Assembly: GCF_004210375.1 (NCBI RefSeq)
Contig: NC_134832.1
Location: 153,261,592-153,325,591, forward strand
DNA length: 64,000 bases
Origin: Tachypleus tridentatus
Taxonomy: Eukaryota; Arthropoda; Merostomata; Xiphosura; Limulidae
Reading direction: 5' to 3'
Made by a program: the position numbers and the translations under genes. The notes beneath the pieces were generated by a model. The model was not told where the DNA came from and searched no databases. It was given only the letters and a program-made list of their open reading frames with translations. Positions 58,501-64,000 of this stretch are shown here, one piece after another (position 1 is the first letter of the stretch; every line of letters begins with the position of its first letter).

Positions 58501-61500
58501 AAATATTTTCTTTTAATGAATTAAAGCATATGTAATATTAAACTTTAAATTATGTTGTGATGCCAATTGTATTAACATACAGTGATGATAAAGTATTGGT
58601 AATTATCTCTTGAAAATAATTAAAACTTCATGACCTGCACCCTTTGACCTGTTCTCTGAGAGAGAATTAACAGAAACATACATAATAGTAATACTTCAAT
58701 TACTTACAAGTTAGGATAGTCACTAACAGTAAATAATTGGAAAGCCTAACTGTGATTAGTTGATTGTTTTTACAATTGAAACTTTAGATGTAATTTCAAT
58801 TTATCAGTTATTGGAATAATTTAAAATAAGTGATTATAATAACTAATTTTGATTAATTGATAATTTTCACGACTTTAGTTGCTGCTCAGTGGTGTTCAGT
58901 GAAATTCTTAGTGGTAGCTCCTAATAACATACAACTTGAGTACATACAAACTCCACAAATATGAAAATTAATTTGACTAATTACTGTTGTGGTCCTTCTG
59001 TATTTTTCATAAAAGATGAGAAATTTAAACCATGTTTTATTATCAATGCTGTAACGCATAAAAATACAAAATTACTTAGTATGTGGACTGCATTGTGTTT
59101 AATAGTTTAAACCATGTCTGTACATCCTTGATGATAAGAAACCCACTTGAAATAAAAATGTATCTTGGAATGGCTGGTATGGGCATTAGCACTTTTACTG
59201 ATAAAGCAGAGAACAACATTTTGACCTTCGTAGGTCATCTGCAGGTTGATGTCAATAAGGAACGTCTATACGTGTGTACTACATAAAAACAAATACAACT
59301 GTTAATTTAGGGATAAATTTATTTCAATTTGTTCTATGTTGGATTAGTTACAGAATAACATAAGCTTTTTTAACTTGTTTTATTTAACAATAAGACATAC
59401 TTGTTTGTTTCTAACTTGTTTTATTTAAGAAAAAGACATTCCTGTTTGTTTCTAACTTGTTTTATTTAACAAAAAGACATTCCTGTTTGTTTCTAACTTG
59501 TTTTATTTAACAATGAGACATACCTGTTTGTTTCTAACTTGTTTTATTTAACAATAAGACATTCCTGTTTGTTTTTAACTTGTTTTATTTAATACAAAGA
59601 CATTCCTGTTTGAATTGTGTAATTTTGATTGAAAATGGCCAAAATTTAGAAGCTCGACAAAAATGAGATACGTGTAACATTTTGACAGCACAAGTGTTAA
59701 TTTTTTGTCCTGTAATCTTTAAAATCAGTCTTATAAGTCTGTGAAGAGTGAATCTGAAACTGGTGTTTGGTGACAATACTTACCTGGAGATGCATATTTA
59801 AATTTACACATTTTAATTTTATCAAACTTGTTATAATTATAAACTGGGTTTATTCCAGTTGTGAGACTGTCATCTAATTTTAGCAGGTTCCAATTATGGG
59901 ATCCTCATTTTCAAACTCATGACATGTCTGCAGCTTATAATTTATTTTAATATGTTAATTGTATTGTTAAGTAAACTTGAGTGTGTTTTCTTTTTAAATG
60001 CATGATGTTTTTTAGGACTGATAAATCAGTAAGTAAGTTGTTAGTAATCTTTAGAAACATATAAAGTATAATAGTAATAATAAATAAAAATAGTACATTT
60101 TTGGAATATGATAACTTTATAATACTTTTAAACATGACTCATACTGCAGCTGGTTATGTTTGAAATGATATCTATTGTTTTACCAATTTTTAAAAGTTTT
60201 ACATAAGTAAAACATACATCTAAGTCAAATGGTTAGAACTTTCACATGTTGCAAACAGCATCGTTTGGTGTGGTCCTTTTTAACAGGTTCCAAGTTTGAT
60301 GGATAGGTTTATGAATCATATCCAGTCTAGTCCTGTGTGCCAGTCAGGACCAACAAGTAGTGACGCTCTTAACCTACTGTTAAAAAGACCGTGGGACCCT
60401 GTATTACACATGCTGAACTTGTACAAACCTGTAAGTATTATGATGTTCTGTGGTTTGAATAAATATACAGTTTTCTAGAGTTAATAGAAAGTTCTTATAC
60501 TAGTTTCTAGTAATGTGAATAAATTATTTTGAACAGCAAAATAGTCAGTTGTTTGAGGTAATTATATGACTTTTTCTTAAGTAATCATTACCCCTTATTG
60601 TCACAATAGTAATAACCTAAAAAATATAACCTGGATATTGTATTGCTTCACTATATCCTCCTCTACAACCAGATATAAACAACAAATACATGATGAATAT
60701 TTGTAAGTAACATGTTATCATATTGTAATTCTTCATCTTATATTGAAACTTTATAAGTTAATAGTAGAGAATCAGTACAGGGCCACAATTCGTTTTCTGA
60801 AACCTTTCGGGCCAATTATGTTTCGGAATTTAGAATTTTTCGGATTTTAGAACAAACGTGTCACCCAAGTAGGGTCCAGAGCAGCACCCCATAATCATGT
60901 ACAGTGGTAGTTCTGACATCGTTTTCTTCAATAAGACACCGCACAGACACTGCACGATTAAGCTTCTACAATAACTCCACTTTCTGTGTTATTGATAATG
61001 TCAGATGCTTCCTTTTCTCACTGTTGCCTATTGGGGTATCTGCAGCTCACAGTAAAATTAAAAACAGTCACCAAATAAAAAGCAAGAAAAAATATCAGTA
61101 GACACGTGTGACCAGCTGAGACACAGCTGGTACACGCTGCCATGTCACTCAGGTGTGATGTGGGTCTGGAGTTGGGTCATCTGTTTTTCTGACATTCCAG
61201 ACTCCACGAAAAAAACTTTAGTTTTTGGAGCTTTTCGAATTTCGGAACTTCGGATATGAGATTGTGGACCTATACTGTGAATCGGTATGTGTTACCTTTG
61301 ATAGATTTCATGGTCCTGAACAAATCCAGTCATTTTACGATAAGTTGGGTTTTATATTTTTAGTCTAAATGTTTTGTTACTTATAGTGTTGATGTTAGTC
61401 ATTTCATTATAAAGACATTTGAAAGACTATTGGTAGATTGCAAGCATTGCATATTAAATTTGGATCATAATTTTATAGAGAGACTCAAATCTGTTGACAA

Positions 61501-62570
61501 TAAATACATATGAAGTACAAATGGTAAAAGTGTCTATTTTTTGTTTTGCATGTTTGATTAAGATGCATATACTGTAGGAGATATGTTGTTTGGTTATTTC
61601 CCCTTCCCCCTACTTTTGAAAGTTTGATGGGATGTACAAATCTACTTTCTGCATGATAATGTACAGTTCTAATCAGCTGATTTTATTCAAATTACACAGG
61701 TCATTTACGTTAGAGGTGGGAATGAACCATAATTTAGGGTCAAAGATCAAGGTCATTATTTCATGAAATAGTAATTTGGTTTGTAAGAAAACATTCAGAA
61801 TGTAAACACACACACACACACACACACACCTTATTTATTAACCCACTAAACAGAAACAACAGCAAAGCATAATGCTGATGGGATTGCCCATTCAGCAGAT
61901 GGACAACTTTATGTTTGATAAGCAGAAAATTCTAGTACATACTACTCTTAGCTATGGAGTGTCTGAACTTAGTCTTTATTGTAGAATTTGTCTGCCCTTG
62001 ATGGATCAAAAAGTTATTCCATAGTGTGCACACAGTTTCACTGAAATATCTACAGCAGTTTGTATGTAGCCACACATTTTGCAGTAGGCTTCATAAAACC
62101 TGTTAACTGAGCTAAGGTACTAAAAACAGCTGTAATTTTGTTTTTAGGTTATGTTGCATGTTTTTTTTTTTGTATTCTTTAGTCAAGTGGAGGAAGCCTG
62201 AAATTACCGACAGTAATAATTCTGTTTTAATATTGGTGATACATATTACTTCATTTCTCAGTGTGTTGCATGAATGTCATCTCAACAAATTAGTGAGCAT
62301 TGGAATGTCTATTATTTAGAAACAGTTTAATGAATAAATCTGTGATTTTAGAAACGACTTCCCAACAACCCTTTTCTGATAATGACACCGAATGGGCCAG
62401 CAGTGTCTTGGAGCAGTCAGTCCCGTCGTATGAGATTTTTACACAATCAGTTGTCACTTATGGGTAAACTGATAACAGTGTCATCCCCTTTGTCCAGTGA
62501 AGTGAAAAGAGCTGATATCAATCCGTGTTTGGAAAATATCATTAGTGCAGTACGAAACAAAGTAGCAGAG
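31352..62570 (+). CDS. KANSL3: KANSL3 (NSL complex subunit 3), 5' part; six coding exons, continues beyond window
   Basis: Join 31352..31593, 43779..43937, 50905..51079, 53354..53455, 60287..60430, 62352..62570: 1041 nt, 347 codons, no stop. In the known family, KANSL3 is a subunit of the NSL complex with the acetyltransferase MOF/KAT8 (H4 acetylation at promoters) and also binds microtubule minus ends in mitosis. Recognised by an ordered series of conserved blocks: MDHCYAKSW (43-51), MTECERHV, DDWEDHIN, DRLARL (155-160), NEPVMRRLAVDK, LAAYLDVLQTLKSK and LLKRPWDP (257-264), all in the same order as in the human protein as I remember it. The alpha/beta-hydrolase-like segment and the rest (human about 900 residues) must lie to the right. 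Introns 1 and 2 start inside exon-derived minisatellites. Confidence 0.93.
31571..34080 (+). repeat. 57-bp minisatellite containing the KANSL3 exon 1 splice donor, about 44 copies
   Basis: The period is 57 bp. The first unit is the end of exon 1 itself: CTTCCATTAGTAGATCACAC then AAG|GTAAGGTAACTAGCAC, and nearly every later unit repeats that donor. The first 17 or so units, next to the exon, are almost identical and keep the exon's CTTCCATTAG; further units drift to CTTCCTTTAG and ACTAGTATAATAC, and the last two (33960-34080) are badly worn. As 57 is 19 codons, the minus strand is open for 865 codons with a 19-residue repeat; this is not a gene. Confidence 0.97.
34250..34997 (+). pseudogene. 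LINE ORF1 (gag-like, zinc knuckles)
   Basis: Starts MDPPITNLNRRV. The segment GLAGFPKSLKKLRSGDILVE and then RVQPYIPNPLICFQCQWFGH matches the layout of I/Jockey ORF1 proteins. Three cysteine knuckles follow: CFQCQWFGHSKTSC, CACCSGKDHDAYEC and CINCNGSHLSYFRSC. In the family this protein binds the element's RNA. One in-frame stop (TGA at about 34601) breaks it after LNSS, and the frame continues after it. Its end is uncertain because further stops follow SCP. Confidence 0.8.
35508..36540 (+). pseudogene. LINE ORF2 endonuclease part
   Basis: The + strand reads TLIQWNCRGLCSNLHDIKAL and CLSLQETFL, the opening motifs of AP-type (exonuclease-endonuclease-phosphatase) endonucleases of LINEs, which nick the target. 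Later LSDHNLSLF and PWWKLDKSNW-type blocks follow, up to ARARWVRRQSQNESWINF, the usual linker to the reverse transcriptase. Many stops and shifts interrupt it. The sequence breaks off where the Penelope-like element begins. Confidence 0.75.
36541..38455 (+). mobile_element. Penelope-like element with inverted 3'-end copy
   Basis: The body on the + strand (about 36990-38455) encodes a reverse transcriptase and a GIY-YIG endonuclease. The first 300 bp (36541-36850) are an inverted copy of the element's 3' end: its complement of GTGGGCTTAGATATTTGAAT and AAGGTGTTCCTTTGTATTGG matches the segment at 38330-38440. The element is therefore tail-to-tail, as is common in this group. The 5' part of the ORF is lost. 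Confidence 0.85.
36990..38379 (+). pseudogene. Penelope-like reverse transcriptase with GIY-YIG domain, frameshifted
   Basis: Reverse transcriptase motifs in order: YGIPKPHKPDCPLRPI, SFDVISLFTEVP, NGQSMGNPVSPVLANIFM and the catalytic YRYVDDM (near 37495). After a frameshift near 37640 the reading continues LYIPWDSAHETKQKLN to the GIY-YIG domain IIYEIQCVSCHDFYVGETSR and METRFKEHKK (about 38115-38215). A second shift in an AAAC run near 38300 gives an early stop. In the family the GIY-YIG nuclease makes the target nick. The N-terminal part is absent. Confidence 0.85.
38490..39452 (+). pseudogene. LINE ORF2 RNase H and C-terminus
   Basis: Reads ESPLQFVFTAELYVISLVLD (the RNase H 'TAEL' start), then FFWMPGHVGIHGNELANTAA (the RNase H end motif), then a C-terminal region with CCLCKTWVTISHILMSYCHY and a stop near 39450. 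Stops interrupt it (for example after FANIQN). The reverse transcriptase that should precede it is absent. RNase H at this place points to the I/Jockey group of LINEs. Confidence 0.78.
39552..39870 (+). repeat. 160-bp direct repeat in LINE 3' UTR, 2 copies
   Basis: Two copies, offset 159 bp, each starting AAAT(A/G)ACTTGAAACCAGGA, with TAGTCATCCTGG in the middle and AACTTGTATTACT at the end. Confidence 0.85.
40031..40462 (+). repeat. 57-bp minisatellite, distal worn copies (about 7.5)
   Basis: Continuation of the 57-bp array beyond the LINE, with units such as CACACAAGATAAGGTGACTA and AGTAGATTG. Alternate units resemble each other more than neighbours (a 114-bp dimer across about 40088-40320: TACAACACACGATAG versus TACAACACAGGATAG). 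Donor-like AAGGTAAG persists in several units. Confidence 0.9.
40463..41470. other. KANSL3 intron 1, nothing recognised
   Basis: AT-rich intron sequence between the distal array copies and the Tc1 element; nothing recognised. Confidence 0.5.
41472..43076 (+). mobile_element. Tc1 transposon of vertebrate type (1605 bp)
   Basis: Ends start CAGTTATGTGAAAAAGTTAG (left) and the complement of CAGTCATGTGAAAAAGTTAG (right), with TA duplications at 41470-41471 and 43077-43078. The inverted repeats run about 200 bp and hold a second AAAAAGTTAGGACACCC block inside each end (41670 and 42868), the IR/DR arrangement. The two arms match closely, so the copy is young compared with the other elements here. 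Confidence 0.93.
41833..42856 (+). pseudogene. Tc1 transposase with one frameshift and a stop
   Basis: Starts MMRAKDLSEAFRKKTVAAYE with a paired-like helix-turn-helix (SHSIVWKIVNKW) and continues KHGGGSVMVWGCFAAVGPGQ, LQHDNDPKHTS (second Asp) and SPDLNPIEMLWGDLK (Glu). A one-base insertion near 42286 shifts the frame exactly at the first catalytic Asp, which would also read Tyr in the shifted frame; a further TGA follows KLSSD at 42777. Otherwise it is full length (about 340 residues) and unusually close to the Tc1 transposases I know from fish, frogs and lampreys. Confidence 0.9.
43079..43778. other. KANSL3 intron 1 end, nothing recognised
   Basis: AT-rich, ending in a pyrimidine-rich TTTTTACTTTTGTTAG acceptor. 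Confidence 0.6.
43779..43937 (+). CDS. KANSL3: KANSL3 coding exon 2
   Basis: Entered through TTTTGTTAG, completing the split Ser codon, then EKNGKVDIETVP to MTECERHVRLMRKQ and DDWEDHIN. It ends AACAA|GTTAGT with a split Lys codon (AA|G) that is completed at 50905; this junction restores the human order EHVN..GW..AQN. The donor is weaker than that of exon 1 (T at +3). The last 19 bases are the first part of the 39-bp array. Confidence 0.9.
43919..47003 (+). repeat. 39-bp minisatellite containing the KANSL3 exon 2 splice donor, about 79 copies
   Basis: The first unit is the exon end itself (GGGAAGATCACATAAACAA|G). Early units (to about 44160) keep GAAGATCAC and GTTAGTT; later ones read GGGAAAGTGACACAAACAAG then TTGGTTTTGATAATTGTGT and are highly uniform. 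Each unit repeats the AACAA|GTTNGT junction. The period is 13 codons, so most frames stay open on both strands (runs to 572 codons, e.g. WESDTNKLVLIIV), which are artefacts. Length variants occur at 43977-44011, 45050 and 45210. Confidence 0.97.
47004..48383. other. KANSL3 intron 2, nothing recognised
   Basis: AT-rich intron DNA; nothing recognised. Confidence 0.5.
48384..48498 (+). mobile_element. tRNA-derived SINE, family B
   Basis: Contains TTGGTAAGTCTACAGATTTA, a B-box-like GGGGTTTGATTCCTC, GGTGGACTCAGCAGATAGTC and an ACACACACAT tail. Confidence 0.85.
48499..49454. other. KANSL3 intron 2, nothing recognised
   Basis: AT-rich intron DNA; nothing recognised. Confidence 0.5.
49455..50669 (+). 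repeat. 35-bp minisatellite with 3' splice-site-like units, about 35 copies
   Basis: The unit contains AGGAACTAATGATTGTTTCA then TACAG|TTAAT. CTAAT resembles a branch point and TTTCATACAG a 3' splice site. Variants come in blocks of like neighbours: TGCAG (49590-49700), ATATATC (49770-49880), ACAATTAATATATC (49900-50060), CGGTTAATG, TAATACGGTTAATTT and CGGTTAACTT (50430-50650). It ends about 235 bp before exon 3. Confidence 0.96.
50905..51079 (+). CDS. KANSL3: KANSL3 coding exon 3
   Basis: Begins after TTCCGTTACAG and completes the Lys codon from exon 2. It reads KGWSVAQNRLFNKIVKIL, DRLARL, NEPVMRRLAVDKTAQRIRQ and ends FSSFSW at TGG|GTATGT in phase 0. The earlier CAG|GTTTTC site within it would cut off the conserved SFSW. 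Confidence 0.92.
51080..53353. other. KANSL3 intron 3, nothing recognised
   Basis: AT-rich 2.3-kb intron with no recognised element. Confidence 0.6.
53354..53455 (+). CDS. KANSL3: KANSL3 coding exon 4
   Basis: Thirty-four codons in phase 0, from DDKLLLWLYQTIVENLPF to LAAYLDVLQTLKSK, between TTTCAG and AAA|GTAAGG. This block is one of the best conserved in the protein. Confidence 0.93.
53557..55466 (-). mobile_element. Tigger/pogo-like DNA transposon, decayed
   Basis: The ends share CAGT..AG.AATAC.TCGCACAGT as inverted repeats (53557 and 55466). The interior is a minus-strand Tigger transposase remnant. The exact ends and TA duplication are worn, so the limits are good to a few bases only. 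Confidence 0.75.
53935..55141 (-). pseudogene. Tigger-like transposase remnant
   Basis: The minus strand starts at ATG (55139-55141) with MSEKRKCDDTESKKCKWFTL, then a CENP-B-like helix-turn-helix (KEKLEIIKCHEEGASFAKS). Across several stops and shifts come YKDNQIYNVDETGLFWKKMP (first catalytic Asp), LTLLLGGNTSDNLKLKPMLV, KTLFKDWLKSYFCPAVEHYC and DNAPGHP (second Asp). A C-terminal acidic region follows. Too broken to be active. Confidence 0.75.
56400..57180 (+). mobile_element. DIRS-like retroelement fragment (pol)
   Basis: The + strand, across shifts, has LGVWSLQTPLVPLDQVHRRS, LPWVLHDQW and WWLVTAYFLVGVLLF, then LVTDHRCIPLGLGCMV and a late FLPFLQGFHF-like end. The order resembles the end of the reverse transcriptase and the RNase H ('VTDAS..GWGA') of DIRS/Ngaro elements. 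Badly decayed; the family call is tentative. Confidence 0.45.
57467..57673 (+). repeat. 34-bp minisatellite, 6 copies
   Basis: The unit contains GTATTGTTCTATTGTTGTTA and TTACTGACTACAAA; the copies are almost identical. Confidence 0.95.
57813..58489 (+). repeat. 37/38-bp minisatellite, about 18 copies
   Basis: The unit contains ATTTTAGGTTGTAAATATGA and CACAAACAAATAAATAT. The latter half of the array has an extra base (AAATAGAATAT). Each unit carries TATTTTAG|G, a 3' splice-site look-alike. It shares TGACACAAACAA with the 39-bp array. Confidence 0.95.
59125..59260 (-). mobile_element. Penelope-like element tail fragment
   Basis: Carries GAAACCCACTTGAAATAAAA, TGGAATGGCTGGTATGGGC, CTGATAAAGCAGAGAACAA and GACCTTCGTAGGTCATCTGC in the order seen at 8258-8369. 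On the minus strand the CTGCAGATGACC...GGTC block comes first and GTGGGTTTCTTATCATC last, as at the 36541 end of the larger element. Confidence 0.65.
59371..59612 (+). repeat. 41-bp minisatellite, about 6 copies
   Basis: The unit contains TAACTTGTTTTATTTAACAA and AGACATTCCTGTTTGTTT, with minor variants. Confidence 0.93.
60287..60430 (+). CDS. KANSL3: KANSL3 coding exon 5
   Basis: Forty-eight codons in phase 0, from VPSLMDRFMNHIQSSPVC to LLLKRPWDPVLHMLNLYKP, between TTTTTAACAG and CCT|GTAAGT. The LLKRPWDP run is shared with the human protein. Confidence 0.93.
60773..61277. mobile_element. MITE-like non-autonomous DNA transposon (505 bp)
   Basis: Ends CAGTACAGGGCCACAAT and the complement of CAGTATAGGTCCACAAT form a 17-bp inverted repeat with 2 mismatches. 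Both sub-terminal regions carry repeated TTTCGGAATTT-type phrases in opposite orientations. There is no transposase. Superfamily is not certain, because I do not see a clear target duplication. Confidence 0.7.
61805..61829. repeat. (CA)n microsatellite
   Basis: A CA dinucleotide run of about 25 bp. Confidence 0.92.
62352..62570 (+). CDS. KANSL3: KANSL3 coding exon 6 (last one inside the window)
   Basis: Seventy-three codons in phase 0, from KRLPNNPFLIMTPNGPAV to CLENIISAVRNKVAE, ending GAG|GTATGT. SRRMRFLHNQLSLMGKLI lines up with the human SRRHRFWQSQLSCLGKVI. The next exon, which should hold the hydrolase-like nucleophile region, lies beyond the right edge or in the unrecognised final 1.4 kb; I found no further exon up to 64000. 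Confidence 0.93.
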
Positions 62571-62839
62571 GTATGTTTTTGGTTGCTGTAAATATAATTC
62601 TTATATATGAGGGTTATTTTTTTATTAGGGCTTTAATTTCAGTTTCTTTTAAACTGCACATTACATGTTTGTCAACAAAAATCTCTGGAGTTCTTACTAA
62701 CAGTCACTACATTTTCTGGTATTTTCAAAAGTTTTCTGAATTCTTAAGACAATCTATCAGTACATTAGAACTTTTTTTTTCTTTCTTATTTGTGCCATAA
62801 TTTTGTGTTCTAACTTCCATATAACATGATGTTCTGGGA

Positions 62840-63680
62840 CAACATGGAACCATTTTGGGAGTCCCTTCTTCTAAAATAAACTTAAGCTAGTAATAAATAA
62901 AATAGAACATCAAAATCCTAAAGCCAGTCTTAATCATTCATATTTGTGTCAAAGCTTCTCTTAAAGTCACAATATTTGTGTCAAGCCTTCTCTTAAAGTC
63001 ACATTTACTGCTTCTACATCTGAAGGCAAACCATTACAAAGATAAGCCACCCTGTTAAAAACATAAGTGTCTTAGCTGAAGATGATTCATACCCTGCCAG
63101 AATATATATTTTTTGTTCTCTAGTCTTACTATCATCACCACTGAAAATGAAAAAAGATGATCCTATAATTTCCCTTTACAATCTCAAACACCTCAATTAT
63201 AACTTCCCTGAATTAAGGATGAACACAATATCCCATATGTGGTCTAATAAGTGACCAATATAATGAAATCATACTCTTTTGACTTGTATTCAATATTTAT
63301 GTGGAAACAACCTAAAATTCTATTTATCCTGCCACTAGCAACAGCACACTGATTGGATGGGCTTAGAGACTGATGAATTATTATGCCAAGACCCATTTTC
63401 TTCATAACATTGTTAAAGTTATTCCCATCCAAATTATACTTAAATTCAAAATATGTTAACAAACATGAATTATCTTATATTTATTATAATTAAATTGGTT
63501 GGTTGATTTGATGTTTTATGGTGCAAAGCAACTGGGCTATCTGTACCATTTATTCACCCAACTCACTAAATGATTTAAATCATTTTGTAAATCAACAGCA
63601 TCCTCTTCACAGCCAGCAACACCCAACACCTTTATTATCAGTAAATTTGAGTAATTTATTGACCATTCCTTCATCTATGT
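62840..63680 (-). mobile_element. CR1-like LINE fragment, C-terminus of ORF2
   Basis: Minus strand: DIDEGMVNKLLKF (end of reverse transcriptase) near 63670, then LGIIIHQSLSPSNQCAVASG, RINRILGCFHINIEYKSKEY, LIRPHMGYCVHP and VFNRVAYLCNGLPSDVEAVN near 63030. This is the usual order after the reverse transcriptase in CR1/L2-type LINEs. A 32-bp tandem duplication lies at 62940-63004, and an inserted tail fragment at about 63495-63547 splits it. Confidence 0.72.
63495..63547 (-). mobile_element. I/Jockey-type LINE 3' tail fragment
   Basis: The minus strand reads GGTACAGATAGCCCAGTTGC then TTTGCACC and an A/C-rich AAATCAACCAACCA end, matching the LINE tail at 39999-40038. It lies inside the CR1-like fragment. 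Confidence 0.6.
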
Positions 63681-64000
63681 CAGTGGTGCTCTAAACTTTT
63701 TGAGTCAGGGGCCACGAACAGACTTCTCGTAACCGTTGGGGGCCACAAAAAAGTGAAGATTAAAATCGTCCCACAGTTGTTTCACACAAGATGGACATCA
63801 CATTTAAGAACACACAAATAACGATTACATCAAAGAGTTTGCACATTATTCTAAGAAATGTTATGATATGTCAACTGTTACAAGGTCAGTGCGATGGATG
63901 GTGTTGCATGTCATCTACGAGCTTAGAAATGTCCGACTTGATGTTTGACATTGAAAGACGCAAGACTGCTTCCAGATGATCATCAGTCAGCTGATTGCAA
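63681..64000 (-). mobile_element. hAT transposon, 3' end (continues beyond window)
   Basis: The end CAGTGGTGCTCTAAACTTTT followed by GGGGCCACG is the common hAT-type inverted end (CAGTGGTTCTCAAAC in many genomes). On the minus strand 63886-63999 encodes the end of a hAT transposase-like protein. Confidence 0.65.
63886..63999 (-). CDS. hAT transposase-like protein, C-terminal end (partial)
   Basis: Thirty-eight codons, CNQLTDDHLEAVLRLSMSNI to SKLVDDMQHH and a TGA stop. The QLTDDHLEAVLRL segment resembles the C-terminus of ZBED5/GTF2IRD2-type domesticated hAT transposases and their mobile relatives. The start and catalytic part lie outside the window, so intactness cannot be judged. Confidence 0.6.
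   Translation of the reverse strand, partial: CNQLTDDHLEAVLRLSMSNIKSDISKLVDDMQHHPSH

Larger units (their letters stand above)
53456..60286. other. KANSL3 intron 4
   Basis: A 6.8-kb GT-AG intron holding the Tigger-like transposon (53557-55466), a DIRS-like fragment, three small minisatellites (57467, 57813, 59371) and a Penelope-like tail (59125). The stretch 55470-56400 has nothing recognised. Confidence 0.85.
60431..62351. other. KANSL3 intron 5
   Basis: A 1.9-kb GT-AG intron with the 505-bp MITE at 60773-61277 and a (CA)n run at 61805-61829. The remainder has nothing recognised. Confidence 0.85.

Noticed and set aside
62573-62800. A further KANSL3 exon or small gene after exon 6
   Set aside because: The frame starts at the intron 6 donor and encodes only AT-rich hydrophobic sequence unlike KANSL3.

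Overview
The window is a stretch of animal nuclear genome: AT-rich, intron-split genes, dense in transposons and minisatellites, with no operons. The repeats suggest a chelicerate, most likely a horseshoe crab (Limulidae). Three tRNA-derived SINE families share one 3' hairpin tail, and I remember these from horseshoe-crab sequence. The species call is an inference I could not check.

Two protein-coding genes are recognisable, both on the + strand. (1) BRF2, the TFIIB-related subunit of the RNA polymerase III factor TFIIIB, is complete in two exons (611-673 and 4026-5159, 398 residues). Its single 3.35-kb intron cuts the zinc ribbon between its two CxxC pairs. (2) KANSL3 (NSL3), a subunit of the MOF/KAT8 NSL histone-acetyltransferase complex, starts at 31352 and runs off the right edge. 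Six coding exons (31352-31593, 43779-43937, 50905-51079, 53354-53455, 60287-60430, 62352-62570) join in frame to give the first 347 residues.

The most unusual feature is how the KANSL3 introns are built. At the 3' ends of exons 1 and 2 the exon end together with its splice donor has been copied in tandem into the intron: about 44 copies of a 57-bp unit after exon 1 and about 79 copies of a 39-bp unit after exon 2. A third array (35 bp, about 35 copies), whose units look like branch-point plus 3' splice site, lies just upstream of exon 3. Intron 2 therefore begins with decoy donors and nearly ends with decoy acceptors. Because 57 and 39 are multiples of three, these arrays create long open frames on both strands that are not genes.

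Layout: 0-5.2 kb BRF2; 5.2-31.3 kb intergenic, with a short minisatellite, a degenerate coding-like tract, a palindromic Penelope-like tail, a Tc1-like transposon with terminal inverted repeats, a mariner nested inside another mariner, SINEs, a 61-bp minisatellite of 1.7 kb and CR1-like LINE remnants; 31.3-43.8 kb KANSL3 exon 1 and intron 1, where the 57-bp array is split by a 6-kb LINE that itself carries a Penelope-like element in place of its reverse transcriptase, followed by a nearly intact Tc1 of vertebrate type; 43.8-51 kb exon 2, the 39-bp array, a SINE, the 35-bp array and exon 3; 51-62.6 kb exons 4-6 with a Tigger-like transposon, a DIRS-like fragment, three small arrays and a MITE in the introns; 62.9-64 kb a CR1-like fragment and the end of a hAT element.

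The two genes have unrelated jobs (Pol III initiation and chromatin acetylation), and nothing here indicates that they work together.
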